Below are positions 11,975 through 22,459 of a stretch of DNA of 64,000 nt, piece after piece. The notes under the pieces are model-generated. The model had not been told where the DNA came from. It saw nothing but the letters and a program-made list of their open reading frames with translations, and ran no database searches. The stretch spans positions 6,067,001 through 6,131,000 of the forward strand of contig NC_080561.1 in the NCBI RefSeq assembly GCF_030253575.1, read 5' to 3'. Within the stretch, counting starts at the first letter, position 1; each line of letters begins with the position of its first letter. A program made the position numbers and the translations under genes. The DNA comes from Rhododendron vialii (lineage: Eukaryota; Streptophyta; Magnoliopsida; Ericales; Ericaceae).

Positions 11975-13846
11975 TGTCACACCCCAAAATGAGAAGTGAC
12001 CGGCCATGAACCACAAGACCAAAGCTCGTAGAACATGCAGCCTAAAAAGAAATTTTATAAAAACTTTCAAGCAAAGATCCACCAAACAGTCAACCATTTT
12101 TGTTTATTCAGAACATCCCAAGCCAATAAATTCCACAAAAAGAATGGGGTACAAACATCCCATGAACCAAATAAAATCCAGTGATCCAACAGTAATAAAA
12201 GAATCTAGATGTCTGACAAAATGTTTCAAATGCGGAAGCGATTAATAAAATAAAAATATGAAGAGACACCCTAAGGAGGTCAAACTTAAAGAAGTCCCCG
12301 AGATGCCGCCAGAGTCCTCCTAACTGCCCAACTTGCCTGAAAAAGAAGTTGGAATAAATCCGTCAGCTGACGAGCTCAATGAGTAGCAAAGCATGTATAT
12401 TAAATACAGTTCCAAAACAGGGATCAAAATAATTTACCATGTCAACATAAATTTGGCATATGCGGTGAACAACAAAATAATCCATTAATCCAATTAACGA
12501 TTCATCCGATAAGTCTTAACGGTGATCACCATACAACCTCCAACAACAATGGGGAACCACAACCAAAATCAATAGTACCAAGTGCCAATGAATAAATGTC
12601 TCATAATTGGATCCAATATCGAATCATAGAGTCACCACGAGTAGGCAGCCCGTGGAACTTTTCCCTAAGAACGATCCGGTCAATAACAACCGTTGAGCAT
12701 TAGAGTCACTGGCCTAATCCGGTCTCTTCCCTAATGGCCAGAGTCACCCGCACACAGAGGATTAATTTCCCTGGACTTCAAAAATATGTTCCCATCAATA
12801 TCCACAAAGTTCTCACCAAAAGATTATTTGAACAACAAATGGTTTCACCAATCCACATGCCAATTTCAAGAACCAAATAAAATAAATACATGTTCCCAAT
12901 TTCAATCATTAATTTTCTAAAACAATAATTTAAGGGATACGAGAAAGTTCGCAAATACGTAACATGCTTAACCACTCACCTGGGTCCAAAGCAAATGCAA
13001 TCGAACACCAAAAAGGAAGCTAACCTGAACAATAGAACAATACGAAATGACAAACTAATCAAAGCTTAGTACTGACTCGACAAACTAAGAATATCAGATC
13101 TATTAAATTCTTAATCCCCACCCAAATCCTAAATTACTATAATTAGCCACCAAATTGTTAAACCTTATTTTCAATTCCAAACCATCGGTAACCACCACCT
13201 ACAAATCCCAACTTCATGCACCCAAACCACGTGTGTACAACACACCACTCATCCTGATCTCCATTCATAACTTCTACCGTCACAAACCGTGCACACTCGC
13301 ACCGTCTCTCTCTAGCCGGCACCCACCAAATCAACATAGAATAATTTTCATCCAATTATCTTGCTACTGAACCGAACTCTGAGTAGTGAAGCAATAAGAT
13401 TAATTCGAAACTTACCACGATTGAAGACGAGTACAAGGGCGACCTCGAAACCTTTGACTGCGCTGCTCTTTCCTTCTCAACGTTCTCTTAAAAGTAACCC
13501 TAATCAAACTTATGAATATCGGTCTAAGTAAACCCTCTTATAAACTTCCCACTAACAACGTGGCACGCACCCTAAATTTTAGCTGATTAGTTAATTAGAA
13601 TTTACGTATATAAAAAGGCAGAAATACGTTTTCTTATATACACGGCCATCCAACTAATACCAATTTATAGAAAATTACCTTCCAGTACCAGTATTTATCC
13701 AAAATTAATTACATACTACAAAGATTACAATCACGACAACAATACCCATAGCGCTCGCAAAATAATTATTTGGGACCCAACCATAACACACATATAATAA
13801 ATGGCTACGTCGTTAATTAAATAAATAAAAATTCTAGGCCGTAACA
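11975..13846 (-). repeat. 5' LTR of the 6010-13846 element
   Basis: The LTR is 1872 bp and the same length as its partner. The only differences I found lie near 13234 and 13255. On the right it abuts the target duplication ATATC and the remaining proximal promoter of DUF241 gene 2. Confidence 0.92.
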
Positions 13847-13910
13847 ATATCTCCGTGAAAGCGTGTCGATCTAAATCGAAACCACGTTGTAGCCAGCTGA
13901 TTGTTGTAGA

Positions 13911-13948
13911 GGATGAGATTCCTTGTCTCCTTTCAGCCTGGTATATAA
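13911..13948 (+). promoter_or_regulatory. Core promoter of DUF241 gene 2 (TGTCTC plus TATA)
   Basis: GGATGAGATTCCTTGTCTCC carries TGTCTC at 13924-13929, and TATATAA follows at 13942-13948, about 95 bp before the ATG. Only about 75 bp of shared promoter remain upstream before the LTR element, which itself may supply or disturb regulation. Confidence 0.6.
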
Positions 13949-14039
13949 GTGGAGCCTAATGAAGAGGAAAAGAAACACAACCCACCACAAGTAATTTGAT
14001 TGCCAATTTCACATCCAAATCTAATTAACTGAAGAAAAA

Positions 14040-14864
14040 ATGGCTTCATCTCCTTTGAGAACAAAATCCTTCTACCATGCTCGTTCTGTCAGCTTGCCTT
14101 CTAGACTTAACCCGGTCATTCCTCATGTCGATGAGCATTTGAGGCTAAGTGGCCTTGAAAACATGTATGATCGTTTGGATGATTTGCTTCTATTGCCACA
14201 CACTCAGCAATCTTTTGCTCAACAGCGCCATGAGAAATGGGTTGAAGTGATGCTGGAAAAGTATCTAAGGCTATTGGATATGTGTGCTACCACTAAAGAT
14301 GTTTCCTCACAAACAAAGCAAGATTTACAAGGCCTTCTTTTAATCCTACGCAGAAGGAGGGTGGCGGATGACTTTTCTGGGTACTTAAATTCAAGAAAGA
14401 AGGCAAAGAAGGTGATCCAAAAATCTCTAAAAGATTTGAAGAGTATCAAAACCAAGCACACCATCGTAGGTCTTGGCAAAAGCCAGGAACTTTTGGATTC
14501 ACTAAATGAGGTTGAAGCAGCCACTATTGGGTTGTTGGAGTCATTCTTGTCCTATATTTCAGGAACAAAGGCAGATTCAAGATTGAGTGCATTTTCTTTG
14601 GCTTCCAAACTCGTGCACCGAAAGAGCGTTGCATCTGAAGATGAAGAAACAAAGAGTAACGTGTTTGAAAATTTTGATGCTGCATTACGCTCGCTCAACA
14701 ATCATAAGATGAGCAAATCTGATAATGTTGTACACTTCGAGAATCTGCAACACCAGTTGGGGAAGATGGAGTCAAGCATTCAAGATATCGAAGAAGGACT
14801 TGAGTTTTTGTTCAGACGGTTAATCAAAATGAGAGTTATCCTCCTCAACATTCTCAACCATTAG
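14040..14864 (+). CDS. DUF241 family protein, gene 2
   Basis: This intronless gene encodes 274 residues of DUF241 (PF03087), function unknown. The ATG gives MASSPLRTKS. Landmarks are SLPSR (18-22), RLSGLENMYDRLDDLLLLP (35-53), AQQRHEKWVEVMLEKYLRLL (60-79), QTKQDLQGLL (91-100), a basic RRRR run (104-107), RKKAKK (119-124), NEVEAATIG (156-164) and a predicted helical C-terminal segment from about 235 that ends LLNILNH. No signal peptide or membrane span is seen. The frame is open and full length. Its distal promoter is separated from it by the 7.8-kb element at 6010-13846, so expression may differ from that of its sisters. Confidence 0.94.
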   Translation: MASSPLRTKSFYHARSVSLPSRLNPVIPHVDEHLRLSGLENMYDRLDDLLLLPHTQQSFAQQRHEKWVEVMLEKYLRLLDMCATTKDVSSQTKQDLQGLLLILRRRRVADDFSGYLNSRKKAKKVIQKSLKDLKSIKTKHTIVGLGKSQELLDSLNEVEAATIGLLESFLSYISGTKADSRLSAFSLASKLVHRKSVASEDEETKSNVFENFDAALRSLNNHKMSKSDNVVHFENLQHQLGKMESSIQDIEEGLEFLFRRLIKMRVILLNILNH

Positions 14865-15334
14865 CTAGCAAAAAAGATAAAAACCATGGTTCAATGTTTT
14901 GGCATCCAAAACGTTGCCAGAGAGTTTTGATTAGCTGTTCATACTTAAATATGAGGCTTACACTTTTTAATTTGTCCTTCAATCATAAACCAATATACTT
15001 GAGACAATTCAGTGTACAACTTTAGTTCGCTCCTTTTACATCGATCTTTCAAACATAGTTACCAGATTAAAGTTGCGAATGGTAAACGGATAATTTAATG
15101 TAGGGAAAAGTAAGATTGTATGTTTCAACTCCCACGTTACGGTTTCACCAAATTGGAACACATACATGTATGTCATAGTTTAATCAAGGCACTTCTAGGA
15201 ATTCATGCCTATTAAATCACAGAAAAGCTGGCACTAAAGTAAAACTATTTAAAATCTCCCAGAAACTATTGAAGTTCAGGAAAATAAATCTCAAACGCTC
15301 TCTTCAACCACTTTTATAAGCTATATAAAAACAT
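14865..15334. other. 3' flank of gene 2, no gene
   Basis: The stretch resembles the 3' flanks of genes 3, 4, 6 and 7 (ATACTTGAGACAATTC, CTCCTTTTACATC). No gene or transposon is recognised in it. Confidence 0.65.
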
Positions 15335-16330
15335 TTGGTATCCCACCAAGTAGGTCCTTAAATGGTAGTGTATGCCAAAAACGCAATGCATCGAATGCAC
15401 AAGTGGTATTGATTCTGGCTCTCTCCTCTGCTATATAAAATGCGAGCACCATCTACTCTCTTCTGCTTTTCCTTTCATCAATATTCATCCGTGCCCGTGC
15501 ACACGATCCGAGCATCATTTTTGTTTTTATGTACACTAAATTTTTCTTTGCCTGCACACTTTTCATTGGTTTTAAACAATCTGAGATTCTGAATTGTCCA
15601 TGCGAGTCTCTTAGTTTTTTATAAAATCATTGCCTTGAGAAAACTAGAATCTTTCCAGCTTTACATGATCATGTAATCATGGTTCCTCGTGGGGGGGGGT
15701 CAGATCCCCTCTATCCCGAAAACTCATGTGCCTCTATGCCAAGGGGTTCTTCGGCCGCTGGATTGTGGGAATTTTTTTTATGTTTTAAATCCCATGGCCA
15801 GAAAACCCCTTGGCACAGAGGCACAGGGGTTTTCGGCACAGAGGATCCTGCCTCCCTCGTGTGGCGCATAACTTATTCAAATGTCTCATAAATCATCTTT
15901 GTGGCTCAACAAAAGAACATAATGCACTTGCAATAACTGGTGGGAGCTAGCAAAAAAATTGTTACTGTCACCACATGGAATGAAACAAGTAAGGATCTAG
16001 AAATAAAAAACCAATGCCAATGAAAAGGCAGAATGGATTAGATTGGGAAGTAATATCACTTGTGGACTTCCTAATACAAGACCCAATAACAGTTAAAAAA
16101 ATTTAGAGAAAAATTCCAATTCCAAGAAAATCGTACCGTGTATCATTTGTGACTTAATCGGCTTGGTTTACGCTAGATATGCATACGACCTTGGATTTTA
16201 TCCTTGAAAGTGGTTGACTTGTTTTGACCCGAGAATTTCAACTACACTATTTTTTACTTTAAACAAGGTAATCGTTAAAATATGGACGATTATGCCCTCA
16301 TTATTTACTAATTTCTTTCTGAAATATTTT
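15335..16330 (-). repeat. Inverted copy of the 2725-3735 segment
   Basis: Read on the minus strand this repeats the DNA upstream of gene 1, including its fold-back element (here 15692-15856), the region around GCAATGCATCGAATGC (15391-15406) and the block near GGACGATTATGCCC (16283). Near 16310-16320 it jumps to sequence matching about 700, so the solo LTR at 936-2602 and some DNA on each side of it are absent here. Confidence 0.75.
15692..15856. mobile_element. Fold-back (MITE-like) element, copy 2
   Basis: Two arms of about 65 bp, one with CTATGCCAAGGGGTTC and the other with CCCCTTGGCACAGAGG, face each other around a T-rich centre. It is homologous to 3212-3370 in inverted orientation and lies in the same flanking context, so the two copies arose by segmental duplication and not by separate insertion. 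Confidence 0.65.
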
Positions 16331-16613
16331 CATTTTACCATATTCAACTTTAACCTGATAAGTAACTAACTAGCTTGAATGACTAGGCATGTTACTATTT
16401 TTCATTCATTTCCAAGTGCTATGGAATATGTAGAAATGTAGAAGGAGAGAACTAAAGTTGTGCACAGAATTGTCTCAAGTATATTGGTTTATAACACAAG
16501 GACAAAATAAAAAGTGTATGTCTCATGTACAAAGTATTAACAGCTAATCAACAATCGTTGGCAACATTTCAGATGCCAAAATATTGAACTACAGTTTTTA
16601 TCCTTTTTGCTAG
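16331..16613 (-). repeat. Inverted DUF241 3' flank
   Basis: On the minus strand this matches the 3' flank at about 493-700. It continues without a break into the DUF241 tail at 16614-16730. No gene is present. Confidence 0.7.
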
Positions 16614-16730
16614 CTAATGGTTGAGAATGTTGAGGAGAATAACTCTTGTTTCAATTAACCGTCTAAACAAACACTCAAGTCCTTCTTCAATATCTTGGAT
16701 GCATGACTCCATCTTCTCCATCTGGTCTTT
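16614..16730 (-). pseudogene. DUF241 C-terminal fragment, inverted copy
   Basis: On the minus strand about 36 codons match the C-terminal end (MESCIQDIEEGLECLF through ILNH and stop). The rest of the gene is absent and minisatellite begins within about 15 bp. It has the same structure as 388-492 and 28835-28942. Confidence 0.83.
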
Positions 16731-16744
16731 CGCCATAATTAGAT

Positions 16745-17165
16745 CATGTGGCCAGGGGTAATTATTTGCGGCCAAGAGGCATGTAAAACACAAGAGAACT
16801 ATGAATAGTGATCACGCTTTCGATACGTTGCGGCTAGGTGTAATTCGTGGCGGCCAAAAGTAAATATATGCGGCCAGGTGTAATTTCTGGCAGCTAAGAG
16901 TAATTATATGCGGCCAGCTGTAATTCGTGGCGGCCAACGGTAATTTTATGCGGCTAGGTGTAAATCGTGGCGGCCAAGAGTAATTATATACGGCCAGGTG
17001 TAATTCGTTGTGACCAAGAGTATATATGCGCCCAGGTGTACTTCGTTTTAGAGAAGAGTAATTATATGTGGCCAAGTATAATTTGTGGCGGCCAAGAGTA
17101 AATTCATGCGGCTATGTGTAATTCGTTGCGGCCAAGAGACATGTAAAACACAAGAGAATCGTGAA
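16745..17165 (-). repeat. GGCCGC minisatellite array, copy b (inverted)
   Basis: On the minus strand this has the same 20+20 bp unit as copy a, with the 60-bp second component near both ends (about 16758-16830 and 17135-17180). An 87-codon chance frame on the minus strand runs through it because the unit lacks stops in one frame; it is not a gene. Confidence 0.88.
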
Positions 17166-18220
17166 TACTAATCATGCAGTCCAAAAATGTGCTATCTGTT
17201 TTATTGGGACAGACTAATTCGTATTAATTGGACTGTGACGTATTTGTTATTACTGTCATTAAATTTGCATATGTTGGTAGATAAGGAAATCGTTGATGTG
17301 TGAAAGACCAATCCGAAAAAGAAATGTCATGGTGGTGTCTGACAAGGCAAAGTTTAGACTGCAGAATATGGAAGTACTGATTATATCAAACTTTTGTGTG
17401 GATAGACATAAGCTTGATTTCTGTCGCCTCTAAGCTCGACGGTCTCAGTGAAAAATGTCCTCAAGTGGCTCTTAGGGCTCCCTTTGTTTGCTCTTTGCTT
17501 TACTAAATATGGGAGGTAAGTAGCTAGGAAAACTGCCGGGGGGCAGTAAACAGAATCAAAAATTGACGTTTAGCACCCGGTTGTGGTTATTTGTTGTTCC
17601 CACCAAGATAATATGCGAGACATTTGAGTACGATATTAAACACGAGGAGCCTGATTGCAGGGTTATGCAAGGGTGTCAAGATTCCAACTGTCTCAAGTCA
17701 GTGATTTAATGAATAACTACGAGGTGCGTGCAAGTTTAGAATCTGATGTGGTTTAGAAATAAGCAAAAATGTGCTGGCAGGCTTTCTGTTTAGGAACACT
17801 CAGATTTGGTTTGTATAGTACTTACTAGCTATCGTGGTTGTATTATTTGGAAATCTCAGCTTCTAACTAATGCTAATAGACTAGGAAACTAATTCTTTCC
17901 TCAAGTCTACTTCTGTCCTTGTTATTCACATGTTGCCTCGATAACATGAAGAAAACATAAAAGATTCTCAGATCATGTGCACGGTTGAATATTGGGAAGA
18001 ACAGCTGGAGTAGACGTTGTGCTGACATTTCCATGCCAGAAGAGACAGCCGGGAATCAACTCCACTCGTGCATCGTATTTTCTATGGACCACATTTTACT
18101 ATACTACTATGTTGCAGAATCATTTTGGGGTCAATTTAGTGGGAGACATTGAGAAATCATTTCCGTGAAAGCGTGTAGATCCAAATCGAAACCATGTTAT
18201 AGCCACCTGGTTGTTGGAGA
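17166..18220. other. Upstream region of gene 3, no gene
   Basis: No gene is seen. From about 17770 to the promoter it is nearly the same as 20285-20760 upstream of gene 4 (for example GTGCTGGCAGGCT, CACTCAGATTTGG, GATAACATGAAG), which marks a recent tandem duplication of this flank together with the gene. Confidence 0.7.
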
Positions 18221-18258
18221 GGATGAGATTCCTTGTCTCCTTTCAGCCTGGTATATAT
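18221..18258 (+). promoter_or_regulatory. Core promoter of DUF241 gene 3 (TGTCTC plus TATA)
   Basis: GGATGAGATTCCTTGTCTCC carries TGTCTC at 18234-18239, and TATATAT follows at 18252-18258, about 107 bp before the ATG. The block is shared with genes 1, 2, 4, 6 and 7. Confidence 0.6.
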
Positions 18259-18364
18259 GTGGAGCCTGATAAAGAGGAAAGGAAACACAACCCACCACAA
18301 GTAACTTGACATTGAAAATTTCCCATCCAGTTCTAAGTGTCCTTATTCCCAATTGCAAAGAAAA

Positions 18365-19168
18365 ATGGCTTCATCTCCTTTGAGATCAAAATCCTTCTAC
18401 CATGCTCGTTCTGTTAGCTTGCCTTCTACACTTCTCCCTGTCAATGAGCATTTGAGACTAAGCGGTCTTGAAAACATGTATGATCGTTTGGACGATTTGC
18501 TTCTATTGCCACACACTCAACAATCTTTTGCTCAACAACACCATGAGAAATGGGTTGAAGTTGTGATTGAAAAGTATCTAAGGCTATTGGACGCATGTGC
18601 TACAGCTAAAGATGTATTCTCACAAACAAAGCAAGATTTGCAAGGCCTTCTTTCAATCTTACGCAGAAGAAGGGAGGCGGATGACTTTTCCGGTTACTTA
18701 ATTTCTAGAAAGAAGGCAAAGAAGGTGATCCAAAGGTCCCTAAAGGATTTGAAGAATATCAAAACCAATCATGCCGTTGTAGCTCCTGGAAAAAGCCAAG
18801 AACTTTTGGATTTGCTAAATGAGGTTGAAGCAGCCACTATTGGGGTGTTCGAGTCATTGTTGTCCTATGTTTCAGGGACAAAGGCAGAGTCAAGATTTTC
18901 TTTGGTTTCCAAACTCATGCAGAGAAAGAGCGTTGCATCCAATGATGAAGAAACAAAGAGTAACTTGTTTGAGAAATTTGATGCTGCATTGCACTCGCTC
19001 AACAATCTTAAGATGAGCAAATTTGATAACACAATGCATGTTGAGAATGTGCAACACCAGTTTAGTAAAATGGAGTCAAGCATTCAAGATATCGAAGAAG
19101 GACTTGACTGTTTATTCAGACGGTTAATCAAAACGAGAGTTATCCTCCTCAACATTCTCAACCACTAG
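18365..19168 (+). CDS. DUF241 family protein, gene 3
   Basis: This intronless gene encodes 267 residues of DUF241 (PF03087), function unknown. The ATG at 18365 (AAAAATGGC) gives MASSPLRSKS; the frame is open upstream of it but without another ATG. It keeps SLPS, RLSGLENMYDRLDDLLLLP, QTKQDLQGLLSILRRRRE, RKKAKKVIQRSLKDLK, NEVEAATIGVFESLLSYV and the ending LLNILNH. It is shorter than gene 2 because it lacks IPHV before NEHLRL and about three residues in the AESRFSLVSK region. The second loss is shared with gene 4, which makes genes 3 and 4 sisters. No targeting signal or membrane segment is seen. Its 3' flank is cut short by a minisatellite array about 180 bp after the stop. Confidence 0.93.
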   Translation: MASSPLRSKSFYHARSVSLPSTLLPVNEHLRLSGLENMYDRLDDLLLLPHTQQSFAQQHHEKWVEVVIEKYLRLLDACATAKDVFSQTKQDLQGLLSILRRRREADDFSGYLISRKKAKKVIQRSLKDLKNIKTNHAVVAPGKSQELLDLLNEVEAATIGVFESLLSYVSGTKAESRFSLVSKLMQRKSVASNDEETKSNLFEKFDAALHSLNNLKMSKFDNTMHVENVQHQFSKMESSIQDIEEGLDCLFRRLIKTRVILLNILNH

Positions 19169-19344
19169 CTAGCAAAAACGATAAAAACCATAGTTCAATA
19201 TTTTGGCATCCACAATGTTGCCAAAGATTTTTGATTAGCTGTTCATACTTGTATATGAGGCTTACCCTTTTTATTTCGTCCCTCGATCGTTAATGAATAT
19301 ACTTGAGACAATTCTTTTTACAACTTTAGTTCTCTCCTTTTACA

Positions 19345-19925
19345 TCTTTACTCTTGGTCGCAAGGAATTACACCTTGCCACAAAGTATTGAAAGTGTGAT
19401 TACTATTCACAATTCTCTTGTGTTTTGCATGACTCTTGGCCACAAAGAATTACACTTGGCCATATATAATTACTCTTGGCCGCTATGAATTATAGCTGGC
19501 AGCAAAATACTGAAAGCGTGATTAGTATTCACGATTATCTTTTGTTTTACATGCCTCTTGGCCGCAAAGAATTACATCTGGCCGCATAAATTTACTCTTG
19601 GCCGCCATGAGTTACGCCTAGCCACATATAATTACTCTCTGTCACCACGAATTACACCTGGTTGCATATAATTACTCATGGCGCAACGAATTACACCTGG
19701 CTACATATAATTACTCTTAGCTGCCACAAAGTACACCTGGCCGCATATAATTACTCTTGGCCGCAACGAATTACATCTGGCCACATAGATTTACTCTTGG
19801 CCGCCACGAATTACACCTGGCCATATATAATTACTCTTGGCCGCAATGAATTACATCTGGCCACATATATTTACTCTCGGCCGCCACGAATTACACCTGG
19901 CTGCATATAATTACTCTTGGCCATT
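19345..19925 (+). repeat. GGCCGC minisatellite array, copy c
   Basis: About 580 bp of the same 20+20 bp unit, with the 60-bp component at about 19386-19440 and 19505-19560. It starts within the 3' flank of gene 3, just after CTCCTTTTACATC, and ends at GGCCATTACACA next to two short DUF241 pieces. Confidence 0.88.
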
Positions 19926-19932
19926 ACACACA

Positions 19933-20003
19933 CTCAACAATCATAAGATGAGCAAATCTAATAATGCAGTACACATGCTCAACAATCATAAGATGAGCAA
20001 ATC
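19933..20003 (+). pseudogene. Two short DUF241 internal pieces in tandem
   Basis: The piece CTCAACAATCATAAGATGAG continuing to GCAGTACACATG (19933-19974) matches the coding region around SLNNHKMSKSDN of the intact genes. Its first 26 bases are repeated right after it (19978-20003). They abut the right end of the minisatellite array and are too small to be a gene. Confidence 0.75.
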
Positions 20004-20760
20004 ATAGATTACCATCTCAATAGATAATTTCTTACTCTCTTTTTTTCTTATGTTTGGTTTCAGTATATATCTGAGTTGGGTGTACATAGAATTCTAAAAC
20101 GCACCAATAATTTGAATTATAAATTTGGAATTATATATGTTCATCTTTTTAAAAAGCATATGTACTCCCAAGTAGCATTATTTTGAACGAAAAATAGAAG
20201 GAAGATTAATCGTCCATGTTGCCATATGATGGAGAGTCAGTTCAAAATACCTTACGGCCCACCTTTGGGAAATTTTCGTTTTCATGTTCTTAATGTGCTG
20301 GCAGGCTCTCTGTTTGGGAACACTCAGATTTGGTTTGTATAATACTTACTAGCTAATAGCTATCCTCTTTGTATTATTTGTATATCTCAGCTTCTAACTA
20401 ATGCTAATAGAGTAGCAAAATAATTCTTTCCTCAAGTCTTCATCTGTCCTTGTTATTCACATGTTGCCTCGATAACATGAAGAAAACATAAAAGATTCTC
20501 AGATCATGTGCAAGGTTGAGTTGAATATTGGGATGGACAGCTAGAGTACACGTTGTGCTGAAATTTTCATGCCAGAAGAGACAGCCGGGAATCAACTCCA
20601 CTCGTGCATCGCATTTTCTATGAACCACGTTTTACTATACTACTATATATGTTGCATAATCATTTTGGGGTCAATTTGGTGGGTGACATTGAGAAATCAT
20701 TTCCATGAATGCGTGTAGATCCAAATCGAAACCATGTTACAGCCAGCTGGTTGTTGGAGA
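20004..20760. other. Upstream region of gene 4
   Basis: 20004-20285 is AT-rich with nothing recognised. From 20285 on it repeats the upstream DNA of gene 3 (17775-18220). No gene is seen. Confidence 0.65.
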
Positions 20761-20798
20761 GGATGAGATTCCTTGTCTCCTTTCAGCCTGGTATATAT
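20761..20798 (+). promoter_or_regulatory. Core promoter of DUF241 gene 4 (TGTCTC plus TATA)
   Basis: TGTCTC stands at 20774-20779 within GATTCCTTGTCTCC, and TATATAT at 20792-20798 about 107 bp before the ATG. It is almost identical to the promoter of gene 3. Confidence 0.6.
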
Positions 20799-20904
20799 GT
20801 GGAGCCTGATGAAGAGGAAAGGAAACACAACCCACCACAAGAAACTTGACATTGAAAATTTCCCATCCAGTTCTAATTGTCCTTATTCCCAATTACAAAG
20901 AAAA

Positions 20905-21720
20905 ATGGCTTCATCTCCTTTGAGATCAAAATCCTTCTACCATGCTCGTTCTGTCAGCCTGCCTTCTACACTTCACCCTGTCATTCCTCACTTCGATGAG
21001 CATTTGGGGCTAAGTGGCCTTGAAAACATGTATGATCGTTTGGACGATTTGCTTCTATTGCCACACACTCAACAATCTTTTGCTCAACAACGTCATGAGA
21101 AATGGGTTGAAGTTGTGCTGGAAAAGTATCTAGGGCTGTTGGATGTGTGTGCTACCATTAAAGATGTATCCTCACAAACAAAGCAAGATTTACAAGGCCT
21201 TCTTTCAATCCTACGCAGAAGAAGGGAGGCGAATGACTTTTCAGAGTTCTTAAATTCAAAAAAGAAGGCAAAGAAGGTGATCCAAAAGTCCTTAAAGGAT
21301 TTGAAGAGTATCAAAACCAAGCACACCGTCGTAGTTGTTGGCAAAAGCCGGGAAATTTTGGACTCGCTGAATGAGGTTGAAGCAGCCACTATTGGGGTGT
21401 TCGAGACATTGTTGTCCTATATTTCACGGACAAAGGCAGAGTCAAGATTTTCTTCGGTTTCCAAACTCATGCCCCGAAAGAGTGTTGCATCCAAAGATGA
21501 AGAAACAAAGAGTAACGTGTTCGACAAATTTGATGCTGCATTGCACTCGCTCAACAATCTTAAGATGAGCAAATTTGATAATACAATGCATGTTGAGAAA
21601 GTGCAACACCAGTTGGGGATGATGGAGTCAAGCATTCAAGATATCGAAGAAGGACTTGACTGTTTATTCAGACGGTTAATCAAAACGAGAGTTATCCTCC
21701 TCAACATTCTCAACCACTAG
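20905..21720 (+). CDS. DUF241 family protein, gene 4
   Basis: This intronless gene encodes 271 residues of DUF241 (PF03087), function unknown. The frame stays open upstream through the TATA box, but the ATG at 20905 in AAAAATGGC is chosen because it starts MASSPLRSKS as in the sisters and lies downstream of the promoter. It has SLPST, LSGLENMYDRLDDLLLLP, AQQRHEKWVEVVLEKYLGLL, QTKQDLQGLLSILRRRRE, KKKAKKVIQKSLKDLK, NEVEAATIGVFETLLSYI and a helical C-terminus ending LLNILNH. It shares with gene 3 the short form AESRFS(S/L)VSKLM and the FDNTMHVE segment. It is full length for the family and probably functional. Confidence 0.93.
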   Translation: MASSPLRSKSFYHARSVSLPSTLHPVIPHFDEHLGLSGLENMYDRLDDLLLLPHTQQSFAQQRHEKWVEVVLEKYLGLLDVCATIKDVSSQTKQDLQGLLSILRRRREANDFSEFLNSKKKAKKVIQKSLKDLKSIKTKHTVVVVGKSREILDSLNEVEAATIGVFETLLSYISRTKAESRFSSVSKLMPRKSVASKDEETKSNVFDKFDAALHSLNNLKMSKFDNTMHVEKVQHQLGMMESSIQDIEEGLDCLFRRLIKTRVILLNILNH

Positions 21721-22459
21721 CTAGAAAAAACGATAAAAACCGGAGTGCAATATTTTCGGCATCTACAATGTTGCCCAAGATTTTTGATTAGCTGTTCATA
21801 ATTGTATTTGAGGCTTACTCTTTTTATTTTGTCCTTCGATCACAAATGAATATACTTGAGACAATTCGTTTTACAAATTTAGTTCTCATATGGAATAAAA
21901 TAATGGCTATGAGTGGTCATTAAAACTAGACAGTCGATGCTTCCAAACAATTGAGATTTTTCCGAAACAATTTGTCCTTCAACCCGTAGAGGGTAAAGTC
22001 GTCCAATATGTTTTATGGATAAATAATTTTGGAGCCAAACTAAATTGAATTGAAAGTAAGTTAGACAAGCTTTTCAACCGTTCAAACAACATGCAAATCG
22101 GAGTTTGGGAGTGTCCGTGGCATGACCGCAATGTTTGGTCGGTTTTGAAATTTCAACAATGCGTGCACCTGGGGCGCAAGGATTTCCACTTGAGTGCATT
22201 AACACTCAGCAATTGGTCAAACTTTGCGGGTTCGCTCTGAACACTCCCGAACTCCGATTTTTGCAAGGTTTGAACCATTAAAAAGCTTGTTGAGTGTACT
22301 TTTTAACCCAAATAGTTTGGATTTAAAATTATTTATAAATTAAAATATGATAAATTTACTCTCTGTGAGTTGAAATATAAATCATTCCGATAAAACGCTG
22401 CCATCTCCTTCATTTTAAATCGGATAAAGACCTATAATATATCGGTAAAGAGGACTTTT
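21721..22459. repeat. 3' flank of gene 4, then dispersed repeat copy 1
   Basis: After about 170 bp of gene 4 flank, 21895-22459 carries a dispersed repeat (blocks CCGAAACAATTTGT, AAATTTACTCTC, GTGAGTTGAAATATAAATC, ATCGGTAAAGAGGAC). Further copies lie at about 24884-25405 and 27945-28345. It has no coding capacity and the family is not recognised. It is broken at 22460 by a solo LTR. Confidence 0.7.

Larger units (their letters stand above)
6010..13846 (-). mobile_element. Ty3/gypsy (Tekay/Del-type) element, young LTRs, decayed interior
   Basis: Two direct repeats of 1872 bp each (6010-7881 and 11975-13846) begin TGTCACACCCC and end CCGTAACA, and ATATC stands on both sides (6005-6009, 13847-13851). 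The primer site and purine tract place the 5' end at the right, so the element is on the minus strand. The LTRs differ at only two bases that I could find, which suggests insertion within tens of thousands of years if a rice-like rate applies. The 4.1-kb interior is broken many times over, with only scraps of pol visible, so the copy must have been moved by proteins made elsewhere. It sits about 190 bp upstream of the ATG of DUF241 gene 2. Confidence 0.93.

Noticed and set aside
16812-17075. Open frame of 87 codons on the minus strand, and similar frames at 19662-19910 and 29216-29699
   Set aside because: They run through minisatellite units; repeated units without stops give open frames by chance.
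20773-20904. Longer N-terminus for DUF241 gene 4 (and shorter upstream extensions for genes 1, 3, 5 and 7)
   Set aside because: The extensions need non-ATG starts or lie over the TATA box, and the sisters all start at the ATG of M(A/D/I)SSPLR.
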